From: Martinezella tropici
GTDB lineage: Bacteria; Pseudomonadota; Alphaproteobacteria; Rhizobiales; Rhizobiaceae
Length of the DNA stretch: 64,000 bases
Assembly (NCBI RefSeq): GCF_003287875.1
Contig: NZ_QMKK01000021.1
Location: 1-64,000 of the forward strand
Reading direction: 5' to 3'
The notes below the pieces were generated by a model, which saw only the letters and a program-made list of their open reading frames with translations, was not told the origin of the DNA and ran no database searches. This document shows, piece by piece, positions 43,679-52,155 of the stretch. Position 1 is the first letter of the stretch; every line of letters starts with the position of its first letter. A program made the position numbers and the translations under genes.

Positions 43679-44913
43679 TGGCTCTTTTCTCCGATGGAGC
43701 TTTCGAACCAGGCGACCAGCAGCTTGCGCTCCTCCGGTGTGACGTCGGTGACGTTGCCGGGCGGCATGGCATGGCTGCGGCCGGCCTGGATATAGATCTC
43801 CCGGGCATGCATAGCGATTTCCGCGTCATTTTCCAGCGTTACGCCTTTCGGCGCACGCACAATCCCCTCATAGACAGGCTCGGCCGCATGGCACATGGAA
43901 CAGCGCGCGGAGACCATTTGCTTGACCGCCGGGAAATGGGCGTCCGAGGCGAACTGCTGGAAGGCGGGGGCGATCGCGTTGGCTTCCTTCTCGCCGGTCA
44001 GCACCTTCGGAACGGTCGAAAGCCACATGATGATGATGAAGAGGACGATTGTGACAATCCAGGTCCAGGTCGGGCGGCCCTTGCGAGCATGCGTTGTGTT
44101 GAACCAGTGGCGGATGGTGACGCCCGTCAGGAACACCAGCGCCGCTATCACCCAATTATAGGCCGTGCCGAAGGCCAGCGGATAGTGGTTCGATAGCATG
44201 AAGAAAATGACGGGCAGCGTCAGATAGTTGTTGTGCAGCGAGCGCTGCTTGGCGATGCGGCCGTATTTTGGATCCGGTGTGCGGCCGGCAATGAGGTCGG
44301 CGACGACGATCTTCTGGTTGGGAATGATGATCATGAAGACGTTGGCTGACATGATCGTCGCGGTGAAGGCGCCGAGATGCAGGAAGGCGGCGCGGCCGGT
44401 GAAGAGTTGCGTATAGCCCCAGGCCATGAAGACCAGGACGGCGTAGAGCACGATCATCAGCCCCCAGGTATTGTTGCCGAGCGGCGATTTACAGAGCAGA
44501 TCGTAGACGATCCAGCCGCCGGCAAGCGAGGCAAGCGAGATCAGGATGGCGACGGGGACGCTGACGTCGAGCACATGCCGGTCGATGAGGAAGAGATTGG
44601 CGCCGCCGTAATAGACGATGCACAGCATCAGAAAGCCGGAAAGCCAGGTGAAATAGCTTTCATATTTGAACCAGGTCAGATGCTCCGGCATCTGCGCGGG
44701 GGCGACGAGATATTTCTGGATATGATAGAAGCCGCCGCCGTGGACCTGCCATTCCTCGCCATAGGCGCCGGGCGGAAGATGCGGGCGCTTCACCAGCCCG
44801 AGATCGAGCGCGATGAAGTAGAAGGACGAACCGATCCAGGCAATGGCGGTTATGACGTGGAACCAGCGGGCAGCAAAGGCGAGCCACTCCCACGCTATGG
44901 CGTATTCATACAT
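43675..44913 (-). CDS. puuD: membrane cytochrome c urate oxidase PuuD
   Basis: Urate hydroxylase of 412 residues, oxidising urate to 5-hydroxyisourate. The N-terminal 320 residues hold eight or so hydrophobic segments (start EWLAFAARWFHVITAIAWIGSSFYFIALD, with conserved His). The C-terminus is a cytochrome c domain with heme motif CSMCH (residues about 338-342) and an axial Met in SHAMPPGN. This is the integral membrane type described in Agrobacterium, which passes electrons to the respiratory chain instead of making peroxide. Start preceded by AAAGGGGAA. Confidence 0.95.
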   Translation of the reverse strand: MYEYAIAWEWLAFAARWFHVITAIAWIGSSFYFIALDLGLVKRPHLPPGAYGEEWQVHGGGFYHIQKYLVAPAQMPEHLTWFKYESYFTWLSGFLMLCIVYYGGANLFLIDRHVLDVSVPVAILISLASLAGGWIVYDLLCKSPLGNNTWGLMIVLYAVLVFMAWGYTQLFTGRAAFLHLGAFTATIMSANVFMIIIPNQKIVVADLIAGRTPDPKYGRIAKQRSLHNNYLTLPVIFFMLSNHYPLAFGTAYNWVIAALVFLTGVTIRHWFNTTHARKGRPTWTWIVTIVLFIIIMWLSTVPKVLTGEKEANAIAPAFQQFASDAHFPAVKQMVSARCSMCHAAEPVYEGIVRAPKGVTLENDAEIAMHAREIYIQAGRSHAMPPGNVTDVTPEERKLLVAWFESSIGEKSQ

Positions 44914-45129
44914 TCAGTTCCCCTTTTCTTCCTCCGACTCGACACCTTGCAAAATGTTGAGAGCGTATGGAAGAGGGGTGTTTGATATGTCGGTAAAAAG
45001 CCGCGGCCTTGTCTAGCGCCCAGGATGCATTAGATCAGATTGTGGCAGTTTTTTAATAAAATGCCTTCGGCTGCTTGGAGCGGGCCGTGTCCGCGGCGGC
45101 CACCTATTTTTTTCGACGGAGAATTGCCC

Positions 45130-45465
45130 ATGCGAGGTATTCTGGCGTTCGTATTTTTTCTTCTCTCTACAGCCTTCGCCCTGGCGCATGAGGCGCCCTC
45201 CGGCTGGACTTACGACCCTTATTGCTGCAATGGCGACAGCAAGACAGGTGATTGCGAGATGATCCCGGCGCGCACCGTTACCATCGTGCCTGGCGGCTAT
45301 CGAGTGACGCTCAATCCCGGCGACCATCGCTACGTAACGCACGCGCACATCTTTAATCTGCCACAGCAGAAAACGATGCGCTCGCCGGACGGAGCCTATC
45401 ATCTCTGTCTGTTCCCGGATGAAAACACGCCGCGCTGCTTTTATGCCCCCGACATGGCTTACTAA
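45130..45465 (+). CDS. small exported cysteine-containing protein
   Basis: Predicted 111-residue protein with a signal peptide (MRGILAFVFFLLSTAFALA, cleaved near HEAPSG). The mature part has Cys in YDPYCCNGDSKTGDCEMIP and in HLCLFPDENTPRCFYAP, suggesting disulfides. Similar small secreted proteins are common in rhizobia; function unknown. Start at the ATG at 45130, with GGAGAA upstream. Confidence 0.72.
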   Translation: MRGILAFVFFLLSTAFALAHEAPSGWTYDPYCCNGDSKTGDCEMIPARTVTIVPGGYRVTLNPGDHRYVTHAHIFNLPQQKTMRSPDGAYHLCLFPDENTPRCFYAPDMAY

Positions 45466-45541
45466 GCACTGGAAAGTGGCGCAGCTATCTCGTTATTTCC
45501 GCTGGTTTTGGAGTGATAGCTGCTGCGCGGATTTCCTGGAA

Positions 45542-46438
45542 TTACTCCAGCGGCATGCCGAATTCGCCGAGGATCCAATCCCGGAAGGCGCGGATGCGCG
45601 GCGTATGGCGCCTGTTTTCGGGGTAGGCGATCCAGTAGTCGGTATTGTCGGATGAAAGAATATCGAAGGGCTGGATCAGTCGGCCAGAAGCCAGATCATC
45701 CGCATAGAATTCCGGAGTGAGGATAGCGACACCCTGGCCGGCCAATGCGGCGCTCGCCTCGAAGGACTGGGCGCCGAGCCTGCTGCGCGGCCGGCCCTGA
45801 AGGCCGGGGTCGGGAACGCCGACCTCCCTAAACCATTGGGCCCACCATGGATCGCCTGCGTCGATGATGCGAAGCTTCAGGAGATCTGCCGGCTCGTGAA
45901 TGCCGCCAACCGTCTCAGCGAGCGCTGGACTCAGCATCGGCGTAAAATAGACCTTCATCAGCAGATGCGCGCGCAGTCCCGGCCACTGGCCACGCCCGGC
46001 ACGGATGGCGATGTCGGAGGCCTCCCGGGCGAAGTCGATGAGCGAGGCTGAAGTGTCCAGCCGGACGGCGATATTCGGATGCTTGAGCTGAAACGATCCG
46101 ACATGACGAGCCAGCCATTGCGAGGCGAAGGTGGGTGTCGAATGAATGCGCAGCGTCGTTTCGGCGTCGCCGCTGATGGAGGCCATCGCCTCCTGCAGCA
46201 TAGCAAAGGCTTCCGCGACTTTCGGTGCGAGTTGTTCCCCGGCCTCGGTCAACAGGATCTGCCGCGGGCGGCGCAGAAATAGAGGCTCGCCCGTCGTCTC
46301 TTCAAGCAACTTAATCTGATAGCTGACCGCCGTCTGCGTCATGCCAAGCTCTTCGCCGGCGCGGGTGAAACTGCCGAGCCGGGCTGCGGCTTCGAAGACG
46401 CGCAAGGCATTCAGCGGGAAGCGCTTTGAGAGCTTCAT
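45542..46438 (-). CDS. LysR-family regulator, GcvA-like
   Basis: LysR-type regulator of 298 residues. Helix-turn-helix LGSFTRAGEELGMTQTAVSYQIKLLE; effector domain with LRIHSTPTFASQWLARHVGSFQ and FARE-ASDIAIRAGRGQWPGL, typical of the GcvA/AmpR subgroup. Divergent from a small DUF1127-like gene about 100 nt away, its likely target. No link to the purine genes can be shown. Confidence 0.88.
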   Translation of the reverse strand: MKLSKRFPLNALRVFEAAARLGSFTRAGEELGMTQTAVSYQIKLLEETTGEPLFLRRPRQILLTEAGEQLAPKVAEAFAMLQEAMASISGDAETTLRIHSTPTFASQWLARHVGSFQLKHPNIAVRLDTSASLIDFAREASDIAIRAGRGQWPGLRAHLLMKVYFTPMLSPALAETVGGIHEPADLLKLRIIDAGDPWWAQWFREVGVPDPGLQGRPRSRLGAQSFEASAALAGQGVAILTPEFYADDLASGRLIQPFDILSSDNTDYWIAYPENRRHTPRIRAFRDWILGEFGMPLE

Positions 46439-46540
46439 GGATAAGTTCTCTTTATGTATCCAGACGATAGTTCGATTGGAATTTCAGCATTTTTCGCGCC
46501 AAACTGCAATTCATATCGCTGATCTGACTGAGGTGTTGTC

Positions 46541-46744
46541 ATGGATTGCTATGTCGTGGAACAAGCAGAAACCGCAAGGCCCGGTATTCTGGCTCGTCTT
46601 CTGGAATCGTTGGCGCAGGCCCTCGTCAAGCATGCAGAGCCCTCGCTGCATCTGGATCTCGACGACATGCCGGACCGCCTAAAGCGCGACCTTGGATTTC
46701 TCGATGGGCGCGAGCCGCATTATGACGATAGGTCGCTGCTGTAA
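46541..46744 (+). CDS. small DUF1127-like protein
   Basis: Predicted 67-residue protein. The C-terminal LDDMPDRLKRDLGFLDGR resembles the DUF1127 core (sxRxLxDLGI), though the N-terminal half is not typical. ATG with GAGG upstream. It is divergent from the LysR gene, a common arrangement for such small genes. Function unknown; in other alphaproteobacteria DUF1127 proteins affect RNA or phosphate-related physiology. Confidence 0.6.
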   Translation: MDCYVVEQAETARPGILARLLESLAQALVKHAEPSLHLDLDDMPDRLKRDLGFLDGREPHYDDRSLL

Positions 46745-46782
46745 GTCATGAGTGGAGACCGTTGATATGTGGAGAGTGCGCA

Positions 46783-46918
46783 CCCCCCTTCTCCCCAGCG
46801 GGGAGAAGGCGCCGCCAGGCGGATGAGGGGTGGCCGCCAAGACCACCAAAATTCATGAATTCAAATAGATAACCCCCTCATCCGACCCTTCGGGCCCCCT
46901 TCTCCCCAAGGGGAGAGG
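46783..46918. repeat. RIME-like palindromic intergenic repeat, copy 1
   Basis: Two strong hairpins bound the element: CCTTCTCCCC/GGGGAGAAGG (46787-46809) on the left and the CCCCTTCTCCCC...GGGGAG arm near 46895-46918 on the right, with CGGATGAGGGG and CCCCTCATCCG as an outer inverted pair. The same block recurs at 49383-49540. Such mosaic elements are widespread in Rhizobium intergenic DNA. It lies past the end of xdhB. Confidence 0.78.
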
Positions 46919-47024
46919 AGCTTATGGTGCTCGTCCGCCTCCATATGCGATAGCCCTGCCCACAAGGGGGAGATGTCAGAGGGGGCTGCGTCAAATGTAG
47001 CTCCCTCCTTTGGCGGGAGGACAA

Positions 47025-49361
47025 TTACATCCCCTTCAGCCCCTCGACCGCCATCAGCACGCGCTCCGGCGTTGCAGGGGCATCGAGGCGCGGGCAGATG
47101 CGGTAATCCGCGACGCTGGCGACCGCCATCGATAGGGCCTCCAGCACGGATATGCTGAGCATGAAGGGCGGCTCACCTACGGCCTTGGAGCGGCCGATGG
47201 TCGCCTCCGCATTTTCGGACCATTCCGCCAGCCGGACGTTGAAGATCTTCGGCCGGTCGGAGGCGAGGGGGATTTTGTAGGTGGACGGCGCGTGCGTACG
47301 CAGCCGGCCCTTGGCATCCCACCAGAGCTCCTCGGTCGTCAGCCAGCCCATGCCTTGTACGAAAGCGCCTTCGACCTGGCCGATGTCGATCGCCGGGTTG
47401 AGGGAGCGGCCGACATCATGAAGGATGTCGGTGCGGTCGATCAGATATTCGCCTGTCAGCGTATCGATCGACACTTCCGAGCAGGCGGCGCCATAGGAGA
47501 AATAGTAGAAGGGCGTGCCGCGGCCGGCCTTGCGATCCCAATGGATCTTCGGCGTCTTGTAGAAGCCGGCAGCGGAAAGCTGAACGCGGGCGAAATAGGC
47601 CTGCTTGACGAACTCCGCGAAGGGAATTTCCACCTCGCCGACGCGCACGCGGTTGGGAAGGAACTGCACGTCTTCCGCGCCCACATCCCATTTCTCGATA
47701 GCGAAGGCGACGAGCCTTTCCTTGATTTGGCGAGCGGCATCGAAGGCGGCCATGCCGTTCAGATCCGAGCCGGATGAGGCGGCCGTCGCCGATGTATTCG
47801 GCACCTTGCCTGTTGTTGTCGCTGTGATCTTCACCCGGTCGATATCGACCTGGAAGCTGTCGGCCAGAACCTGCGCCACCTTCGTATAGAGGCCCTGGCC
47901 CATTTCGGTGCCGCCATGGTTCAGATGGATGGAGCCATCCTGATAGATGTGCACCAGAGCGCCGGCCTGGTTGAAAGCGGTCATGGTGAAGGAGATGCCG
48001 AATTTCACCGGCGTCAGCGCGATGCCCTTGCGGATGAAGCGGCTGGAGCGGTTGAACGCGATGATGGCGCTGCGGCGCGCCTGATAGTCGGATGTCTGTT
48101 CGAGCTCGTCGACGACGCGGTTGATGATGTTATCGGTGACCTCCTGGTGATAGGGGGTCAGCGTTCGGCCGGAGCCCGGCTGGCCATAGAAATTGGCGCG
48201 GCGGATTTCGAGCGGGTCCTTGCCCAGCGCATAGGCGATCTCCTCGATCATGCGCTCGCCGCCGACCATGCCCTGCGGGCCGCCAAAGCCACGGAAGGCG
48301 GTGTTGGAGACGGTATGCGTCTTGAGCGGTTTTGAGACCAAATGCACATGCGGGTAGAAATAGCTGGAATCCGCATGGAACAACGCGCGATCGGTGACTG
48401 GGCCGGAAAGATCGGAGGAGAAGCCGCAGCGCGCGGCGTAGGTGGCGTCGACGGCGTTGATGCGGCCGTCGTCGTCAAAGCCGACCTCGTAATCCACGAG
48501 GAAGTCGTGTCGCTTGCCGGTCGCGCTCATGTCCTCGTCGCGGTCGGGGCGGAATTTGACGGCGCGGCCAAGCTTCTTGGCGGCGACGGCGGCGAGCGCT
48601 GCGAACTGGTTGCCCTGTGTTTCCTTGCCGCCGAAGCCGCCGCCCATGCGGCGTACATTGACGGTGACGGCATTGGACGGGATCCCCAAGACATGGCCGA
48701 CGATGTGCTGGATTTCGCTCGGATGCTGCGTCGACGACCAGACGGCGACTTCGTCGTCCTCGCCGGGGATCGCCATGGCGATGTGGCTTTCGAGATAGAA
48801 GTGCTCTTGGCCGCCGATGCGCATCTGCGCCTTGATGCGGTGCTTGGCGTTGGCCATCTCGGTTTCGGGTTCGCCGCGCTTCAGCGTCATCGGTTCGTAG
48901 ACAAGCGGTGCGCCATTGACGAGCGCGCCGTCGATATCGCTCCAATGCGGCAGATCACGATAATCGATCTTGGCGAGGCGGGCGGCACGCCGGGCGGCAT
49001 CTCTGGTTTCGGCGATGACGGCGAAGATCGGCTGCCCGTGGAATTCGACCTTGGTCTCGGCAAGCAGCGGTTCGTCATGCATGCCGTTGGAGCTGGTGTC
49101 ATTGACGCCGGGAATATCGGCGCCCGTGAAGACCCAGACGACGCCCGGATATGCTTTGACAGCCGAGAGATCGATGCCGGCGATCTCGGCATGAGCACGG
49201 TCGGAAAGGCCGAGCGCGCCATGCAGCAGGCCGGCCGGTTCGGGAAGGTCATCGATATAATCGGCGGCTCCGGTGACATGCTTGTGGGCGGAATCATGGC
49301 GCAACGAGCCATGCATCGAACCGTTGATGACCTTACGCTCTTCGAAGGTGGATTTGTCCAT
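47025..49361 (-). CDS. xdhB: xanthine dehydrogenase molybdopterin subunit XdhB
   Basis: Large subunit of 778 residues, binding molybdopterin and oxidising hypoxanthine/xanthine to urate. Moco-contact motif RRMGGGFGGKETQ, FRGFGGPQGM (with the substrate Arg region), and the catalytic Glu in SKAVGEPPFML near the C-terminus. GGAGG precedes the ATG by 11 nt. It is the third gene of bdhA-xdhA-xdhB, separated from xdhA by 260 nt that contain a RIME-like repeat. No xdhC (Moco insertion factor) follows. Confidence 0.93.
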   Translation of the reverse strand: MDKSTFEERKVINGSMHGSLRHDSAHKHVTGAADYIDDLPEPAGLLHGALGLSDRAHAEIAGIDLSAVKAYPGVVWVFTGADIPGVNDTSSNGMHDEPLLAETKVEFHGQPIFAVIAETRDAARRAARLAKIDYRDLPHWSDIDGALVNGAPLVYEPMTLKRGEPETEMANAKHRIKAQMRIGGQEHFYLESHIAMAIPGEDDEVAVWSSTQHPSEIQHIVGHVLGIPSNAVTVNVRRMGGGFGGKETQGNQFAALAAVAAKKLGRAVKFRPDRDEDMSATGKRHDFLVDYEVGFDDDGRINAVDATYAARCGFSSDLSGPVTDRALFHADSSYFYPHVHLVSKPLKTHTVSNTAFRGFGGPQGMVGGERMIEEIAYALGKDPLEIRRANFYGQPGSGRTLTPYHQEVTDNIINRVVDELEQTSDYQARRSAIIAFNRSSRFIRKGIALTPVKFGISFTMTAFNQAGALVHIYQDGSIHLNHGGTEMGQGLYTKVAQVLADSFQVDIDRVKITATTTGKVPNTSATAASSGSDLNGMAAFDAARQIKERLVAFAIEKWDVGAEDVQFLPNRVRVGEVEIPFAEFVKQAYFARVQLSAAGFYKTPKIHWDRKAGRGTPFYYFSYGAACSEVSIDTLTGEYLIDRTDILHDVGRSLNPAIDIGQVEGAFVQGMGWLTTEELWWDAKGRLRTHAPSTYKIPLASDRPKIFNVRLAEWSENAEATIGRSKAVGEPPFMLSISVLEALSMAVASVADYRICPRLDAPATPERVLMAVEGLKGM

Positions 49362-49382
49362 GGCTCAGGCCTCCGCGGTTTC

Positions 49383-49540
49383 CCTTCTCCCCAGCGGGGA
49401 GAAGGTGGCCGGCAGGCCGGATGAGGGGGATGCATCGCAAAGCGATGCATGTGCCGAAACCAGATGAAAGGATGCTTGCTCTTTGCCGCGTAACCCCCTC
49501 ATCCGCCCTTCGGGCCCCTTCTCTCCGAGGGGAGAAGGGG
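49383..49540. repeat. RIME-like palindromic intergenic repeat, copy 2
   Basis: Left hairpin CCTTCTCCCC/GGGGAGAAGG (49383-49405), right hairpin CCCCTTCTCTCC/GGGGAGAAGGGG (49515-49540), with the CGGATGAGGGG/CCCCTCATCCG outer pair. Inside is an extra 9-bp hairpin ATGCATCGC/GCGATGCAT (49430-49450) not present in copy 1. The element sits between xdhA and xdhB in the same operon. Confidence 0.8.
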
Positions 49541-49621
49541 GAAGGAAGCGGCTGCCGTCGTCCGGCGAAAGGTGCCATGCCGTGTCCAGGAAATATGGTC
49601 GAATAAATTCGCAATTCGTCA

Positions 49622-51088
49622 TCATGCCAGCACCTCGAAACGCTTCAATTCCTGCGGCGCGCCTGATGTCTCAAGATAGAAGCGGATGAGAAGGTTCTTG
49701 GCGGTCAGCTGGCGGTATTCAGCCGAGGCGCGCCAATCGGTCAGCGGCGTGTAATCGCTGTCGAAGGCATCGCGTGCGGCGGTAACCGTCGCCTCCGTCC
49801 AGGGCTTGCCGATCAATTCTGCCTCGACCGTGCGGGCGCGTTTCGGTGTGCCGGCCATGCCGCCGAAGGCGATACGGATATCTTCGACATTGCCGTCAGC
49901 ATCCAATGACAGATGGAAGGCGCCGCAGGCGGCCGAAATATCCTCGTCGCGGCGCTTGGAGATCTTGTAGACGGCGAAATGCGCATCTTCGGCAGGATAG
50001 GGTACGAAGATATTCTCGACGAACTCGCCGGGATTGCGATCCTGCTTGCCGTAGTCGATGAAGAAATCTTCCAAGGGCAAGCTGCGCGTGCCGGCAGTCG
50101 AGCGCAGCGTCACCGTTGCACCGAGCGCGATCAGCGGCGGCGGCGTGTCGCCGATCGGCGAGCCGTTGGCGATATTGCCGCCGATAGTGCCCATGTTGCG
50201 CACCTGCTCGCCGCCGATGCGGTCGATGAGGTTGGCGAATGCCGGGATCTTTTCGCCGATCACAACAAAGGCGCGACTGTAGGTGACGCCGGCACCGATG
50301 GTCAGCCCTGCGTCTTCGACGACGATCTTCTGCAGATCGGTCAGATGATTGATGAAGACGACCGGGTTCAGCCGGCGCATCTGCTTGGTGACCCATAGGC
50401 CGACATCGGTCGAGCCGGCAACGACAGTTGCCGTCGGCTCGTCGGCAAGCACCTGCGCCAGTGCCGAGACGGAGCCGGGCACGATGAGGCGATCCTCGCC
50501 CTCGGAAATCTCGATGGTATCGCCGCCCTGCATGGCCCATAGACGGGCGATGATATCGGCTCTGGTCTTTTCGAGAGGATCGAAGAGCGCGCTCGGCCGC
50601 TTCTGGCTGACCTGCTCGGCCGCCTTGACGATCGGCTCGTAGCCCGTGCATCGACAGAGATTGCCCTGCAGCGATTTTTCGATCTGAGCCCGGCTCGGCT
50701 TTTCCGTCGTTAGCCAGAGGCCATAGAGCGACATGACGAAACCCGGCGTGCAGAAACCGCATTGCGAGCCGTGGCAATCGACCAGCGCCTGCTGCACCGG
50801 ATGAAGCGTGCCGTTCCGGGCGGCGAGATGCTCAACAGTAACGACATGGGTCGCATGAAGCGAGCCGACGAAGCGGATGCAGGCATTGACGGATTCATAG
50901 TGCAGCCCACCATCGATCAGGCGTCCCACAAGCACCGTGCAGGCGCCGCAGTCGCCTTCCGCACATCCTTCCTTCGTTCCTGTCAGCCGCCGCTTGAGGC
51001 GCAGGAAGTCGAGCAGCGTCTCGGTGGGGCGCAGGCTGGATAGCGTGATATCCTCGCCGTTGAGGATAAAGCGGATGCTGTCGCTCAT
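49622..51088 (-). CDS. xdhA: xanthine dehydrogenase FeS/FAD subunit XdhA
   Basis: Small subunit of 488 residues. The N-terminal [2Fe-2S] domain has KEGCAEGDCGACTVLVG; the second cluster has GSQCGFCTPGFVMSLYG and GNLCRCTGYEPI. The FAD domain follows (VVAGSTDVGLWVTK, IGGEQVRNMGTIGGNIANGSPIGDTPP). Start at the ATG at 51088; an ATG six codons earlier is also open. Follows bdhA by 69 nt. Confidence 0.93.
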   Translation of the reverse strand: MSDSIRFILNGEDITLSSLRPTETLLDFLRLKRRLTGTKEGCAEGDCGACTVLVGRLIDGGLHYESVNACIRFVGSLHATHVVTVEHLAARNGTLHPVQQALVDCHGSQCGFCTPGFVMSLYGLWLTTEKPSRAQIEKSLQGNLCRCTGYEPIVKAAEQVSQKRPSALFDPLEKTRADIIARLWAMQGGDTIEISEGEDRLIVPGSVSALAQVLADEPTATVVAGSTDVGLWVTKQMRRLNPVVFINHLTDLQKIVVEDAGLTIGAGVTYSRAFVVIGEKIPAFANLIDRIGGEQVRNMGTIGGNIANGSPIGDTPPPLIALGATVTLRSTAGTRSLPLEDFFIDYGKQDRNPGEFVENIFVPYPAEDAHFAVYKISKRRDEDISAACGAFHLSLDADGNVEDIRIAFGGMAGTPKRARTVEAELIGKPWTEATVTAARDAFDSDYTPLTDWRASAEYRQLTAKNLLIRFYLETSGAPQELKRFEVLA

Positions 51089-51157
51089 GTCGTTCCCGTT
51101 TATCATTCGTTTGTCGGGGCCGGATGCGCAGACGAATCCGGCCCTAACCGTCTATGG

Positions 51158-51934
51158 TTATTCCGCGGTCCAGCCACCGTCAATCGAGACGTGCGTGCCG
51201 GTCACCTGACGTGCCTCGTCGCTTGCAAGGTAGAGCGAGAGGGCGCCGATCTCTTCGGCCTTGACGAACTCGTGCGTCGGCTGGGCCTTGAGGATGACTT
51301 CGTTCTTGACCTGCTCCTCGGTCATGCCGCGGGCCTTGGCGGTATCCGGGATCTGCTTTTCGACAAGCGGGGTCAGCACGTAGCCGGGGCAAATGGCGTT
51401 CACCGTCACGCCGAATTCGGCGAGCTCGAGCGCTGCCGTCTTGGTCAGACCTAATATACCATGTTTTGCCGCGACATAGGCGGATTTGAAGGGCGAGGCG
51501 ACCAGGCCATGCGCCGAAGCGATGTTGATGATGCGCCCGTATTTCTTCGCCTTCATCAGCGGAATGGCGGCGCGAATGGTGTGGAAGGAACTGGAGAGAT
51601 TGATCGCGATGATCTGATCCCATTTCTCGATCGGGAAATCCTCGATCTTCTCGACATGCTGGATGCCGGCATTGTTGACGAGGACATCGACGCTGCTAAA
51701 GGTGGCGTTGGCGGTCGCGATCAGATCGGCGATCTCGGCAGGTTTCGTCATGTCGGCCGGATGATAGATCACCTTGCCGCCGCCGGAAGCTTCGAGCTTG
51801 GTCTTGATCGCGTTGATTTCCTCGGGCTTTCCGAAGCCGTTGATGACGACGTTATCGCCCTTGGCGGCGAAGGCGGCCGCGATGGCGAGGCCGATACCGC
51901 TTGTGGAACCGGTGACGACAACTGTTCTTGCCAT
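51158..51934 (-). CDS. bdhA: 3-hydroxybutyrate dehydrogenase
   Basis: NAD-dependent SDR of 258 residues oxidising D-3-hydroxybutyrate to acetoacetate in polyhydroxybutyrate turnover. TGSTSGIGLAIA cofactor motif, LVNNAGIQHV, Ser in NIASAHGLVASPFKSAYVAAKHG with Tyr/Lys, and the family C-terminus VTGTHVSIDGGWTAE. AAGGAGAAG precedes the ATG. In S. meliloti bdhA is cotranscribed with xdhA2-xdhB2, the same order as here. Confidence 0.94.
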   Translation of the reverse strand: MARTVVVTGSTSGIGLAIAAAFAAKGDNVVINGFGKPEEINAIKTKLEASGGGKVIYHPADMTKPAEIADLIATANATFSSVDVLVNNAGIQHVEKIEDFPIEKWDQIIAINLSSSFHTIRAAIPLMKAKKYGRIINIASAHGLVASPFKSAYVAAKHGILGLTKTAALELAEFGVTVNAICPGYVLTPLVEKQIPDTAKARGMTEEQVKNEVILKAQPTHEFVKAEEIGALSLYLASDEARQVTGTHVSIDGGWTAE

Positions 51935-52155
51935 GATCTTCTCCTTGGACAGCGCAGCTTCCTGCTGCAGTGCAAAACCGTTTCAGCCTAGTCCCAAACC
52001 CGCGGAGATGGCAATCGTAATGCTGCCGGCCCTTTGGCCACGATGCCGTGAACAGGAAAGCGCATATTTCAGCGAAAAATTTCGTTTTGCTTTCTTTTCA
52101 CATTCGTTTTGCTCGCGTATCTGTTGTTTCGGGATGCAATAGGCGGGAGGAACGC

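Noticed and set aside
45481..45523. GCAGCTATC / GATAGCTGC inverted repeat between the secreted protein and LysR genes
   Set aside because: The loop is 25 nt long and there is no U-tract; too weak to call as a terminator or operator.
46783..49540. CRISPR array
   Set aside because: The repeated blocks are palindromic intergenic elements far apart, without regular spacers or cas genes.
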